A model generated the notes under the pieces. It made no database searches. It was not told the DNA's origin and saw nothing but the letters and a program-made list of their open reading frames with translations. From Ascaris suum (Eukaryota; Nematoda; Chromadorea; Rhabditida; Ascarididae): a DNA stretch of 64,000 nucleotides. Each line of letters starts with the position of its first letter. Position 1 is the stretch's first letter. Below, piece after piece: positions 15,501 through 27,700 of this stretch. The position numbers and the translations under genes were made by a program. The DNA lies in contig CM024175.1 in assembly GCA_013433145.1 (NCBI GenBank), positions 434,001 through 498,000 on the forward strand, written 5' to 3'.

Positions 15501-16007
15501 GTATCTTTATAGGATTCATTGCCCTCCAAATGGGACACCGCTCCAAGGTTTTGATTTTTTTTCTCCACGGATCCTATCAAATCGATGGATCTACAAGCTT
15601 GTTCGACAGCTCATTCATAAGGTCCATAAATTTTCAACGTTTCTCTAATCTATTTGCAATTATCGCTCATTTTATCTGTATTTTACTCAATCCAACGCTT
15701 GTTCCTCGTCTTATATCCCACATATAGTAGTAATAGATAATAAATGCAAATAAATGACTTCAATTCACTCGTCCTGTTTCACAATTTTCACAATTCTGTC
15801 CAATCAAATCACACAAATTAATAACAACTTCCCAACAACAACGCAATTTGAACCCCAATGAACTTAGTTGAAATAAATTCCTCACTTAAATAAGCCAATC
15901 ACCTCACAATTGATGAAAAAAAAATTATAAGAAGGAACCTTGACGAAACGACGATCGATATACAACCGGATGGGTTCGTGTGAGTTATTCGTGTGCGAGT
16001 TTGCCAT
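2924..16007 (-). CDS. taf-6: TAF6, TFIID subunit (histone fold plus HEAT region), 14 exons traced, C-terminus open
   Basis: TAF6 is a TBP-associated factor of TFIID; its histone fold pairs with TAF9. Exons in transcript order: 16007-15939 (from ATG), 13485-13402, 12210-12112, 10742-10719, 10603-10434, 9448-9393, 9034-9002, 8914-8844, 7197-7157, 6442-6377, 5887-5810, 4910-4809, 4063-3939, 3109-2924. Exons 2-3 give the histone fold (VVSEQLGIASL, then HLTTDDIESAFRIFG). Exon 5 has VENLFVYK and an acidic stretch, exon 6 AHWLVYDGEQ (family: HWLSIEG). Exons 10-14 give the HEAT region: [49 protein letters not shown] and MRYGAFHALF. Splice phases agree at nearly all joins. Exceptions are exon 4 (in-frame TAG) and the exon 6/7 join, where an exon may be missing. 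Recognition of the family is firm; exons 7-9 are less certain. The last exon(s), below 2924, are not established. Confidence 0.93.
6524..6597. repeat. (AT)n microsatellite
   Basis: An uninterrupted TA dinucleotide run of about 74 bp in the TAF6 intron between the exons at 7157-7197 and 6377-6442. Confidence 0.97.
8292..8562 (+). repeat. Interspersed repeat, copy A (TAF6 intron)
   Basis: This is one of three related segments of about 270-355 bp. Shared blocks in order: AACTCTGGCAGCGGCGAC at the start, a GAGAAGACTGA block, a GCCCGATTTATATAGGCCTC block, a GGCATTGCGCGAAGA block, and a terminal imperfect hairpin at 8530-8559 (TTGGGTTG...CATCCAA). It lies in the TAF6 intron between exons 8 and 9, antisense to the gene. 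No open frame is shared between copies, so a short non-autonomous element (MITE- or SINE-like) is likely; family unknown. Confidence 0.7.
10719..10742 (-). CDS. taf-6: TAF6 24-nt micro-exon with apparent frame break
   Basis: The sequence lies between a TTTTCAG acceptor and a GTGAGAG donor and reads LYGCIVF followed by TAG. LYG is what TAF6 has just after its histone fold (family: PLYGF). The next exon starts in a phase that needs two leftover bases, while this exon leaves none. One T fewer in the run of six T before the final AG would remove the stop and restore the phase, so either the assembly has one T too many or the copy carries a real frameshift. Confidence 0.5.
   Translation of the reverse strand, partial: LYGCIVF
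12709..12822. repeat. AAAC/AAAT low-complexity tract
   Basis: A drifting tetranucleotide array of AAAC, AAAT and AACG units in the TAF6 intron between exons 2 and 3. Confidence 0.85.
14330..14745 (+). mobile_element. Decayed non-LTR retrotransposon reverse transcriptase
   Basis: Plus-strand translation gives YPLLFTFYAKDPPEALSN and then TTKIFADNTKVYNVG, matching the LINE pattern PLLF-IYINDLPE...KIFADDTK(V/I)Y. The catalytic FADD box reads FADN. Further on are INLNSPILKAV and, after a frame change near 14600, REQRVLIEDNTFALKSKF, which matches the segment RDLGVLIDENLSFKSHI found downstream of the catalytic site in CR1/Jockey-type elements. Stops and frame changes show it is dead. It is antisense inside TAF6 intron 1. 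The 5' and 3' limits are uncertain. Confidence 0.6.
14796..15149 (+). repeat. Interspersed repeat, copy B (TAF6 intron 1)
   Basis: Same block order as the copy at 8292-8562: GACTCTGGCAGCGGCGACA start, GAAGACTGACGGGC, AAGCCCGATCTATATGGGGC, GGCATTACGTGAAGAA, CTATACGAG, and the end hairpin at about 15118-15147. It is about 80 bp longer than copy A because of extra sequence after the first block. It lies in TAF6 intron 1, directly downstream of the decayed reverse-transcriptase segment, and is antisense to TAF6. Confidence 0.7.
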
Positions 16008-16115
16008 TGTCGGTTGGCAATAGCTGATCGGCGTCCTATCCGACACCATAAAGAGTCGATTCACCGTTAAGACGCCATCGATGCCCACCCTTCCCTTCAA
16101 CGCAATGCACCGTAC
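15939..16115 (-). CDS. taf-6: TAF6 first coding exon with in-frame 5' leader
   Basis: The exon runs from a TTCAG acceptor (16117-16116) to a GTTCC donor below 15939 and is exactly 59 codons, fully open. I place the start at the ATG at 16007-16005, giving a 23-residue N-terminus (MANSHTNNSHEPIRLYIDRR...) that joins in phase 0 to the histone-fold exon at 13485. The junction FVK/VVSEQLG matches the family pattern of a short segment ending in MKVVAES. The 36 open codons upstream of the ATG could be leader after a trans-spliced leader site at 16116, or extra coding sequence from an unseen earlier exon. Its base composition is richer in G+C than the flanks, as expected for an exon. Confidence 0.7.
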
Positions 16116-19100
16116 CTGAATATATATCTCGTTATCTGAGTTCAAAAGTGCGAGCTTCAACAATCAAGTCTCAATACTGCAGACATTCCGTGACCATCGG
16201 CGCGTCCTACCGCATTATAACATGAACGCACATGCCGTTCCTCAGCAATCTGATTTCACAGCCATAATACTTCCTTTAGAGCATTTATACTTGCATAATG
16301 TAATCCATACTGCCCCCCCCCCTCCCCAAGACCAACAACGTCACTGCCCTGAAATTCGCCTCACCTGCCTAAATCATATTTTTGGCTCTTGTTGCATCTC
16401 GCGCTCCAAACATCGTTGTGCATAAATGGAAATAAGACAATGCTACATGCCCACTTTCTAACATATATAACTTAAAGCGGACGCAATGTATCCACTTGAT
16501 TCCCAATGAACGAAGGGCTACGCAAAGCTTAAAGTGAGTGCATTACTACACATATGCAAATCATCTTTGCACTGCTATGTGCAATCTGCAGATGGCACAG
16601 AGTCGAAAGAAAAAAAAAGTAGGCTGGAGTCCGCTCTCTCTCGATAAGTTTCGCTCATCTTCATACTCGAATTGTTGACAGTTCATTGCATCTCTTCCTA
16701 ATCAAACTGGCTCATGGGAAACTCATCAAAAGCCCACTTTTGGCGGTTAAATATGATGTGCGGCAAAAGTAGAATTGATGGCATTCACAGGTATGATGCT
16801 TCCAGGTACTCAGATAAAATATGAGGTAATCATGCTTTCAAGTGTTGGCGAGAGTTACGACTCTTGCCAACAATGACTGATAGGAGTGGTCATCCAACAG
16901 ATAACAGTCATTACTACATCCCAACAATAAACATGAACCCTCCCCCCCCCCCCACACTCTACGACGAAAAAAAAAATCCCTATGAATCAAATTAAACAAC
17001 CTTATAGCAAAAAGAAAATATTACAAATTGGCTTTGAAACCGTGAAGAACGATGCAAATATAAAAGATATAAAACAATATTTATTGAATATTTAAAAGCA
17101 AGAGAATACAATGAAAGAAACAGCAGCAATAAGAACAATCCCAATCATATTATTTCATACGATTTAAAGAAATAAAGACAATGTGAAATATTTCACAAAA
17201 ATAAACCATAACAGATAAAAAGAATAGAGCAATATAGTGAAAGGACTTTGAGAATAAAACGAGACGAAATTCGAAGAGAAGAAATAATAAAGAAAAACAA
17301 ACCATCAAAATATGAACTGAACGTTGCGAATAACAGAAAAATAACAGAAAATTCTATTGTAATAAAGACAGAAATTTTCTTGCCGGATGCATTGGTAGAT
17401 AAACTCCTTCTATCTTTCTATCGCATCTGAATTTTACCCACATACTTGTATAATAGTCCTGGATTTTGTATAATGGTCCTAGATTTTACACACAGGAAAC
17501 ATACCATCCCAACTTTTACCCATACCATCAACAGGAAATATGATCTCCGGAGGCCCTTTCCGCTTATTTGTTACTGAAATAGCGATCAACCGGTGGAACT
17601 TTCCTAATGGTCAAATCAATCGAATTTGCAATATTTCACAAGAATTCATCGAGCGATCGTTGACTTAATAACTTCATCGACAAGCAAATTTGCCCATATT
17701 ATATGATGCCAATCGCGATAAGGCGTGAAGAGGAGGAACTGAGAGTGGAAGAAGGAGAAGGGGAACGCGTTCATATAATGTCTACAATTTATAATCACTT
17801 CAATTAGTTCCGCATATTTGGTGTTATTATTTTTCTCAAATATAATTGCAGTGCTCAACAATCAGCAATTTTTTTTTTTCATTTTATCACTGCATCATAT
17901 TTTTCGCAATCTTTCATCTCTTTAATTCCCTGAAGAAATCCTCAAATATTCGTATTTAATAAAAGAATTAATTTGCAAGGTGAACTCATCAGTGCAATCA
18001 TTCAAATAAATCAACATATATCTGAATAAATCATCGAATCTATAGGCCAATCTCTTTGCCATCAAATACTAAACAACAATAAACCAATATATGAATGCAA
18101 CTCTTTCAAGAAATATATTAGCTGTTTTCACTGCATAATTTTCCTGTAATAAGCCGCTCAGCAAATATAACAAAGCTAACAAGCGCATTTCCTTTGACAT
18201 ATATATCCAAATTTATACAAGGAAAAAAACAAGGCTTCTTTTACGGTGACCTATTTGAACCTCTATCCCCCCCCCCCCCTCGCCCTCAAATCATAGATAA
18301 CAGCCAAAATATGATCACCTCTACTTTCTTTAAGTCAATTTATCTTGTTTATATGTTTTATATCGCTCATTCATACTTCATACTGTCAAAATAGTCTTTT
18401 CATCGGTTTTTTCTTCTCGTCCTATATGCCACTACTTCTTTCACATTTACCACTCATCTTTTCGCATCTGACTCTTGTTGTCTTTATCTTCAAAAATTCG
18501 TTTATTCTAGACCTCGCGCCACTCTTTCAATTCTCTTCATACAATCACCTAAAGGTTATCATCCTCGTTTTCAATTTTCAATTGCTATTTATTTATTTAT
18601 TTATTTTGCTTATCTTACTTATTCTTGCTTATCTATTCATTTATTCATTTTTTTACCACTTTCTACACAAATATTCTCAACATTCCAAGCCATAGGATCA
18701 CTACGTAATCCACGTCATCAACACATCCGAACAGCAAATCTGAGAATCGTGCCTTAACACCGCAAACAACACAAGATGCGCTAATATATCCAGTCCTCAG
18801 GTCTGCTGATAAGACCGCAACTATCCAAAAAAAAACCTGCATACCTTTCAAAAACATGCGATCGAATCGAAAGCACCTCATCATTCGCATAGGCACATAC
18901 GTATTATAAACGATTTCTGTGCTTACAGGTGATCATTTGTGATACGCAATCGAGATTTCCTGAGATGACGCAAACATTCAAAAAACTTACCCCGCCCCCC
19001 CCCCTCCTACCCAGGACGGTTCCATCAAATTCAAGTAAACTCTTTGCCGCCATCTTGCATACCATCCCCAACCCCGCTCCTCCATTGAATTTTGAACAAC

Positions 19101-19449
19101 TCCATATTTGCAACGACAAAGACCAGAAAAGTTAGAAAAAACTGAAATCAAAAAAAACTTCGTGAAAAGAAGCTTTCCGATCCAACTTGGCTCTTTTCAC
19201 ACGAGTTTAAAGGAGAGCACCTCTTTTTTTTGAAGAAGAAGAAGAAGAATCCAAGGACGGGAACGATCTCCACAAAAATCTCTTTCTAATCATACCATTA
19301 AAATCAGACTCATCTCTTCAGAAAAGAATGAAAAATAAGATTCTGTGGCCACTAGAGAGCCAAACCTAAACCAAAAGTGTAACAAAAACAACGGCATGAA
19401 GAAACAACTCTGGCAGAATACCAATGCCCTCATCAAATCTCATCCTCGT
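16116..19449. other. Intergenic between SPCS2 and TAF6
   Basis: Downstream of the SPCS2 stop and upstream of TAF6, both on the minus strand. It holds C runs at 16313-16322, 16942-16953, 18267-18279 and 18995-19004, and an A-rich, purine-biased tract around 16970-17350. A minus-strand open segment ending in a stop near 17655 (FLLFTPYRDWHHIIWANLL) looks protein-like but has no recognised partner exons. No operon signal was identified and the gap is long for one. Confidence 0.5.
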
Positions 19450-22400
19450 CTAGTCCTTTCTAAGCATACTAGTTACGAAATGCTCTAGCTCCTTCTCCAG
19501 AATCGGCATCACCACTGCTCCTTCCACATCAATATAAGCGCCAATCGATTTCGTCATCTGAAACTAAACAGGTCTTTGAAAAATTAAGGAATTAAGCGGA
19601 TACCGCGACGCAAGATTGAAATGTACCATCACCTTCGGAAATCGTGGAGGCAACGTTCAAAGATACTATCACCTTCCTACCTCGTTGTGAAGAAACTAGG
19701 ATGCAGTGAGCCTTTAAATATACCTAGCGACGAACAAAGAACTGACTGAAACTCCATGCTGTTGAGTCTGTGCCACATACATATTACCAACATGTGGAGG
19801 TATAGCATCAAATGACCTACTTTCTGACTTTACATCACTACAAATATAGCATATTAGCCATAACCGCTCATCTCGTCTGCATCTTTGGTCTTCCAACTCC
19901 CTCATCCATCCTCACAGTTAGCATCAGTACAATCTGATTAGGTTACCCCTTCTACACCATAAAATCGATCAGGTCAATCCAAAAAATATTCGCACAGTAA
20001 CATCATTGCTTTCTATCATTCACAATTTAGAATTTTTTGCTTACATTGTTGCTTACAATTTAGAATTGCTTACACAATTTAGAATTCAAAATTTTTCAGT
20101 TATGATTTAAGTTTAACATAGATAATGTTATCAACAAAGTTAGTTCTAAAATTAAACAATCAAAATAATTTTTGGATTTTCATTTGGCAATTAAAAATTA
20201 CAAAAACCATGAACCATTTGAAAGTATTCCTCAATGTGAAAGTCGATAAAGAAACCCAACGATTGGATCAATTCTATGTCATCTCGTGATTATCGTTCAT
20301 TCGATAATACTTGGATTTCATAATATCTTGATTGCCTTTACTAAGCCAATGAGTCAATAATACCGCGCTTAACCCTCTCCGATAGTTCAAACAATCCAAA
20401 ACTCCAAGCAAATTAATGCGAAAATAAAAACATATTTTGAGTAAAATAAGCGTAACAGCATCGCATATCGTTCAATTAACCAAAAAATGCTGCAAAATTA
20501 TAAGACCTCTCAAGGCAGACCCCACCTTCATTTGGCCGGTCCGTGATCCTGATAGTATTCTGCCTCCAACGTATACTTATCATCGTATCTGCAAACGACG
20601 CAGCCAAAATAATCAACTTACATTAAAAAATTCACCTAGCACGAAATCTCAGTAACCAAGCAAGAACTTCGTCGAAACTGTTTTCACAAACTATTTATTT
20701 AATGTGGAACTTCTGACTGTACCTATTAATAGATTATAAGCGCAGCCATTTCTTCGGAAAGTGGGAAGAATTAAAAGGGAACGAGAGTTTCTACGTAATT
20801 GCTCGGCGTATATTTTATGACTTCATAGCGATAAAATACGAGTTGAAATTTCAAAGCAATGGATCAAAAGAAACAGAAGCTTCGCCCATTTTCTTCACAC
20901 GCTGATTTTTTTTTTCGAATTTCATTCAAATTTTCAGTAAAACTCCACATAGTTTACTTCACTCTATCTGAATAACTATAGCTTCATTCTTCTATGGAAA
21001 TTTTCAAACGAGGACCTTGAGGTGATCTCCTCCCATCAGCGTAAATAAATATAAAAATGGACAACAATAAAAAACACTAATATTAGAAAGTTTCATTAAA
21101 GCACCCTAGAAGTCTTTTCTTTCAAAAACCACTTGTTCAAACAACTCACTCAAATCTTTCCATTGCTGCTAGATATTTTCCAACATTCACTCTCCAAGTT
21201 TTAATGATCTTAGCATATAATCGACAAGGATACTAAATTTTTCTTTTTCAATTAATAAGTAATCCCCTCCAACCAAGTTTATTGCCTCCAAGTCCAAGGC
21301 ATAAAATTGTGCAAACAACTTCTTCAATAATCCTCCGACTGTGTCTTTAACTAAATAGGCACACCACAACAATAATAAACCATCGTCAGCGTTGCTTTAT
21401 GACAACTGTAAATTAATGCTTATGTCTCTTAACAAAAAATATCGTCAATTAAGCAGCCTCAGCCTCACACTTATCTCTATCCAGAATCAATCTTCGCTAC
21501 ACAATTATATTCAACTTAAACGAAGCAAATAACTGCGATCAACGTTACGAACAAAGACATAACATAAAACAAAATACTTCTTAATTGTGGACGACCATTT
21601 CCAATATCGTTTTTCCTGACGACGGTCGGATCCTCATCAATCGCCTGATAGAATGTTCCCTTCTCAACATACCATTGATATAACTGGAGTATACCCATCA
21701 AGATAAAGTACGTTACCGAACATGTTGCTAACACCTGAAGCAATTAATGCGAATCATACTCAAATCTTTCCAAAAAAAAAAATCCTGCAAACACAATTTT
21801 TTTAATGCAGTAAAAAGAGAACCATCTAAAACGCGCCCTTCTATCTTCTTCGATACCTTCAATCCGTGGTCCATAAACTACAGTCTCCAAATCCAATAGC
21901 CAGGATTGTGTAAGATAACCTCATCAGCCAGGATTAACCTCATCAAAAAAAAAATCAATTTCCTTAGCATGCTGGATTTCATCATTCGTGCACAATTAAA
22001 TCCCCATAAGAAGTATATGTGTCGCATCCTTACCTATTATCAGAACAAACTGCTCCAACCTACCGATCCGTCGACAAACGGGATTAATTCATGGCATACA
22101 GTAACAGTGTTTGAACTACCGTCGCAAAAAGCCCCCATTGGCGAGTATCTCGACTCGCAATGCCCATTATTCGCCTCTCCTCTCCAAAGACCTCTCATTT
22201 TGCTAATATCTTTACGCAGTTATAAAGATGGAAGAAGTTCTAAAAAGATATGCTATGCTAGTCGCATGAAATTTCCTTATTGCTTAGAAAATAAAATAAT
22301 CAGAGAGTGAAGTTTGCTTTGTGGTTCTTCATTCGTGATATGCTACACAAATCGGCTGAATAAATCTTCACTAAATAGCTCAATAATACCCCATTTAGCC

Positions 22401-24013
22401 TTTATTCTGCACTTTCCTTAGATTCAATGTCGAATATAATCCTACAACTATTACTAAGAAAAGACCCAACAAAGCTGCAATATGTCACGAAAAAAAGCAT
22501 TGGCAGTCATATCAAAACTCTGTCACTGGCCATAAAAATCAAAGCGAGGAGGGTAATGAAGAAAGGAGGTCAGCAATAAACGATACAAATTGACTGACCG
22601 CTTTCGATTTAGGGAACGGCTCAAGGTAGTCATAGATGAGTGCGAAGCCGGCGAATGCAACTGCAACCGTCGAAATAACTAAGCGTCCATCTGCCAACCA
22701 ATGCTTCTCAGTCCATGTATCGTATTTTTCATTCAGTATCTTCAATGATGGAAACAGATCACCGTCTTGATTGAAACAACTAATATGCTGGGGCAAAATT
22801 CAACAACTATAACCGATGGTAAATGTCCAGGTAGAAAGTCCATAGTGTCATCCGGACTCATAACTTCTCAGACCCTTCAGAACATCTCACATACTTGGAT
22901 TTCAAACTGGATGCTTCATAGCCTGGACTATTTTCAGAGAAGAGGGTCGTTGCTTGAAGGTAATATGGAAATATAGAAACTTTCTTATATCCACCCATAT
23001 GAAGCATCACCGTCACTTTCGACTATTACAAACATAGCAAAACTATGAACAAAGAATGCTTGTCTCGCTGACTATAGAGTCCTTTTCCGGTACAACATGA
23101 CAGCCGTTCAATGAGCAGCTAGCTGGTTAACTTATCTCACAGATAACGCATTACCCTAAATCAGGCTCAACGCAAGAGTTATAAAATGAGCATGCACACC
23201 AACTTCGAGGAAAGAAAAAATAAATTAATAAATCCCACAGATTCACGCAAAAGTTCACGCGAGCAACGAAATCCTCCAACTCTCTCTCTCCCATTCATGT
23301 CAGCGGCGCAAATGCAGAGATACTACGCTTGAGAACCTCTGTAAATGCAGTGTTTTGACTATATTATCCCCGCAAATGAAAATGTCTTTCATGTGAAAAT
23401 CAAATTCTTGCGCAAAAATAACATCTTTCTATAGTCCTCTGCTATAAACGATGAAAGGAGTAGATGATCCACCAAAATAGCTCAACTCGGTAAACTTCAG
23501 ACTTTTCCTGATGCGCCCACATCTATGTCAGCCATATCATCGCTTTAACACTTATCTCCGGACGAGATCACTTTTCAGTAGCTAAGTTACATCCACTGCA
23601 CCTCGCACGATCCAGTTCATAAACAGTAAATAGTGGGAGAGGGAGGAATTAGAGGAAGGTATAGAAGAGAGCAGATAGGCACGCTAACCAGGATCGACAG
23701 CCTTTGAAGTAAAAACAATACGAAAACAGTGCTTAGAGGTCTTCGCCATCTAACTATGCGCATCTGAATCAAAGCATATCCGAAGGAGCCAAATATTCCC
23801 CTCATCCCTTTTAAGTGCATCCCTTTGTCAACTCTACTAATCAAAAAACGGAGAAATATTGCAATAAAAAGTAAAAAAAAAAAACTCCTGGCATATGCAT
23901 ACCTTCCTAATTGCATCGTCCAAAGTGTTTTTAACGGTAGGTCCATCCCACTTGTTCACCCTTATTACATCGCCTGCCGATCCGCCTGACGCTGATCCAC
24001 TGCTTTGTCCACT
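19450..24013 (-). CDS. spcs-2: Signal peptidase complex subunit 2 (SPCS2/SPC25 family)
   Basis: SPCS2 is a two-pass ER membrane subunit of the complex that cleaves signal peptides. Exons in order: 24013-23903, 22739-22599, 21734-21578, 20588-20526, 19557-19450 (ends in TAG). Exon 1 gives the hallmark [17 protein letters not shown]. Exon 2 gives [18 protein letters not shown] followed by the first membrane segment and [11 protein letters not shown]. Exon 3 gives the second membrane segment, [19 protein letters not shown]. Exon 4 has [12 protein letters not shown], and exon 5 [15 protein letters not shown] with the C-terminal LRKD. Exons 1-3 join in phase. Exon 4 is 63 nt where the neighbouring phases need two bases beyond a multiple of three, and it changes frame internally. 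About 192 residues are visible against roughly 226 in human; the start codon lies in an unfound upstream exon. Confidence 0.93.
20526..20588 (-). CDS. spcs-2: SPCS2 exon 4 with apparent frameshifts
   Basis: Bounded by TTTGCAG and GTGGGG. The first part reads [12 protein letters not shown] in one frame, the conserved (R/K)(Y/F)DDKYTL motif of SPCS2. That frame hits TGA four codons after QDHGP. The last part reads SGSRTGQMK in another frame, which fits the family segment just before TKSIGAY and ends in the phase that exon 5 needs. Entry from exon 3 is also one base short. Two missing bases would explain everything; assembly error and a damaged allele are both possible. Confidence 0.6.
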
Positions 24014-24707
24014 CTGGCAAAACAATAACAACCTCCACTTATTACATCAATACCAAAAAATTCTTATATTTTCAACGATTAATTACTTTGCGGTTGTGTG
24101 GTGACTTCTACCTTTTGTTAACATTTTCTGTTACGGAATGAAACATGCAGACAAACTTGTAATACATGGAAAGTGCAGAGGACGGAAGAGGGAGGGGGGA
24201 GGGAAGCAAGGACAAAGTGAAAAGAAGCAGGCACGATATTTTCCTAAACCTATGCACAGGGGTACCATAACCATGCAAACAATGAATACGTGGGTGGCTT
24301 GTTTACTGCAAACTTCACAAATTAAAACCGAAGGTAATAACTACCTTCCAAAACTTGAGCAAAAGTCGAATTCCGGACAGGTTCGGGAAGAAAAAACAGG
24401 AATCCCAGGTATTGAAGATGTTATTGCAGTCGAATGAAAACTTAGATATCGCACTTCAAACATACTCGAAAAACTCAATAATGGACAAGTGTTTCATAGG
24501 CAAAAGTCAACTAACTCCACTGCTCATGGAAAAAGTGTTATGCTGAAAACATCCTTTCCTTCGATCACAGTCTAGTAGGTGACACTAGCAGATGTATTCC
24601 TGGTCATGAGTGAAGGCACGTTTATCTAACAGCAGGACACAGAAACCTGTTCACTGCAACCAAATACCACAAAACGGTGTGCTGTAATGGGACGCATGCG
24701 CATTACA

Positions 24708-24788
<81 letters not shown>

Positions 24789-27700
24789 GATCACGGGAGA
24801 GAAAGTGGGGTTCTTGTCGGCGCTGCTCACACCGCATGTTTCACATCAGTCATCAGCCACCGTACCATCGTGTAAAGATTAATGAGAAAAAAGAACATGA
24901 AATATTCACCTTCGATGGCATTGCTTCACCTCCGCGTTAACCTGAAAGTCGACATCTTTGAAGATTCTCAAAAGAAAGTTCATTAATGCGAGACGGAAAA
25001 ACAACCGTTAGCATATTTCAGAATATACACGAGAAACGATCGAACCTTCAACAGCTATAAGAGAAAGCGGAAACACCATGACGAATTCATATCGTTCAAT
25101 ACTCAAAACACGAAACTAAACGCCCAACATATTTACAAGTGATCTTAAGAGCGAGTGGGCCTATTTGTGGGCCTAGGTCTCTTACGATCGAAAGGGCCTA
25201 GTGGGAGAATCGATATTCAAACATACTAAGATGGGAATAAATGAAGAACATATAAACTCATATGTGATGTTCAATACTCATAAGTGCTGTGCAAAACTCT
25301 TGTCGCAAAAAAACGAACTCAAAAGAAAGACGAAGGATTAAGAGGGTTCAAGCATTCTACTCATTAATGCACCAAAATATCCGAAAAAGAAATGAAATCA
25401 TCTTTACGTAAAGAAAGAAAAACGAACGTGCCTTCAATTATTCTTATGTGCGAACGGCAAATTCACAAATTGTAGAGGAATTAAACGATTAACTTATGCA
25501 TCCGGGTAGCACACTAATCTGACGCAATGGATTCACATCTGCATGGAATCGGCGACCCAACCCTATGGACTGGAATCATTTGCGAATGGCTCGGCAATTA
25601 ACCTTATGAAGTGGAGTCACTTTCGAACGAACCAAAGACACAATAAGTCACGACGTAGTGCATGACCGTGTCAAGTTCATCCAAGAATACGCCCACATGT
25701 CACCTTGTAAGAGAAATGTTCCATGAGATAATTAAGTCAAATATTATGATGTTTGAGCACATCTACTACCTAACAACTATGAAGGTCTTCGATATGCCCA
25801 CAAGTTTAACAGGAGCACAAATAAGGCACACCAGTCGGCTATAGATAAAGCGGGAAGAGTGTACCGTTCAAGTAAGCCAGAGAAGGCCAACGGCATACGC
25901 AGATCACACGACTACCCATACGTGTCGTGAGGCTAGCTGAGGCAGAATCGGGAAGATGTAAAATGGGGTTGATGTAGCCATGTATTCACTCCAACATCTA
26001 GACTGGTCTTAAGGCCGAGTAGGCCTACTGTGGCCGTTAAGATGCGCGAGCTGGTCGACGGAAACATAGAATTCAACTGCGGGGTCGTGCCGGCGACTGA
26101 AGCTATCCTCATGCCCCCTCTTGTCCGTTACCTTACTGTACAGGTGTGACAAACTGTTCGCCAATCATATCTGCTATGCGTCGCAATTTACTCGACCGCA
26201 CCTAGACGCTGGATGCAGATCCTCGAAGTGACCAGGACAACTAGACGAGCAAAGGGGAGCTGACCCTTTCACAGAAACAGTTCCGAGAATAACAAAGACG
26301 TCAGAAATATTTTCGGTCAATTCACGAGTTGTACCATTTATATTTCTACCTGAATCAGGATTTCATACCTGAACGTTTATTTCCGAACGGAGATCGAACA
26401 TGCGCGCTTCTCTCTGTTGGTAGGACTCAACTATGCGCTGAAACTAACTAAAGAAAACAGTTACTTCACAGGTCTCACAGCAAAGTCTAGGTTCATGGCT
26501 GCATCCCGTAAGTCCACCAGTAGGCGGATATTATTCACCCATGTCCGTTGGGTAACCACATACCGACTCGAATAGGCCGCGGCCCTAAAGAATCTTTATG
26601 CGGGGGCACCACTGCAGATCCGGGCTACAGTTCCGGGCTAAGAAGGCTGGACACACTTATTGCGAACAGCGTCCTGGTTCTGTTACTTGTCACAACCGAG
26701 CCGGCAACCCGGATCCGCGGTAAAAGCCCGTGACTAAGAAGTCATCCAGGTGACGGCTAAGGTTGACTACATGATTACATGGTAAGATGCAAACACAGTG
26801 CAGGTTAGATACATGCAAAACGGCTTTCATGTGAGCCATAGCAAGGTATAGATCTGAATGCAGCAAATACCGTTGATCGCAACGCATCTAATCACGTCAG
26901 CAGCAGTGTTCAGATTCGGCCCTCGAAGTCTAGAAGCCTCAAAAGTCGGCGGTCGACGAACAATTTTCTAATGCCTCCAACAAAAGAAAGTCTTTGGAGG
27001 GCCAAGACTAATGTATGCATTTGTGGTCACGAATTCTGGAGAACCTGAACGAGATGTTCTCAAAGAAAACAACGCTATTGCAAGAAGCTAATTTCAGTGA
27101 CATTTTACCGCACTCTCTTGACTTAATAGAACAGACGGATACCCCTTGAAAGGAAACATAACTTCTGGGTTGACATCCACAATGAAAACAATTCGTACAA
27201 CAAAGCACTTCATAGATCGCCAAATAATACAAACATAGAATTAATGCAAACTCAAAGAAAAAGAGCCATAATTCGCTCTAAATACTCACATGTAATCTTC
27301 AATGCAACTATGGTGAATCGCCACATTCATATATCGCGAAACGTATCGTTCAGTATCACTCTCATTAGTTCGCAATCATTTTTTGTCGTTTCGCTTCCGA
27401 CTTCACCCCTTCCTCTTAGAAGTAAATTTTTAGGTTTCATCAGTACCGATATGTTGGAACTTTGCCGTTTTAATTTGAATTTCAATATAATTCGGTCTCA
27501 AAGCGAAAATTTCTCGAAAAAAAATCGATACTTTCGTAAATGTTTTTGCAGTTTAATAGATATTATAAAATATTACCGTAGTTTTTGTTTTCAAATGAAT
27601 TTCCTCAGTGTTTGTCACCTATGGTTAGGTGCGTGTCCGGTACTTGAAGTTGAGTCTGTGCCGTGGTTATTTCCGGTTCTTGGTTTTTCTTCACTATAAA

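Noticed and set aside
21187..21372. Minus-strand open frame ending in a stop, considered as SPCS2 C-terminus
   Set aside because: The real C-terminus (TKSIGAY...LRKD) is at 19557-19450 and this segment lacks SPCS2 motifs; it is intronic.
27244..27699. 151-codon plus-strand open frame, the second longest in the window
   Set aside because: Low-complexity Ser/Phe/Leu content, no domain motif, no splice partners; plausible by chance in AT-rich DNA.
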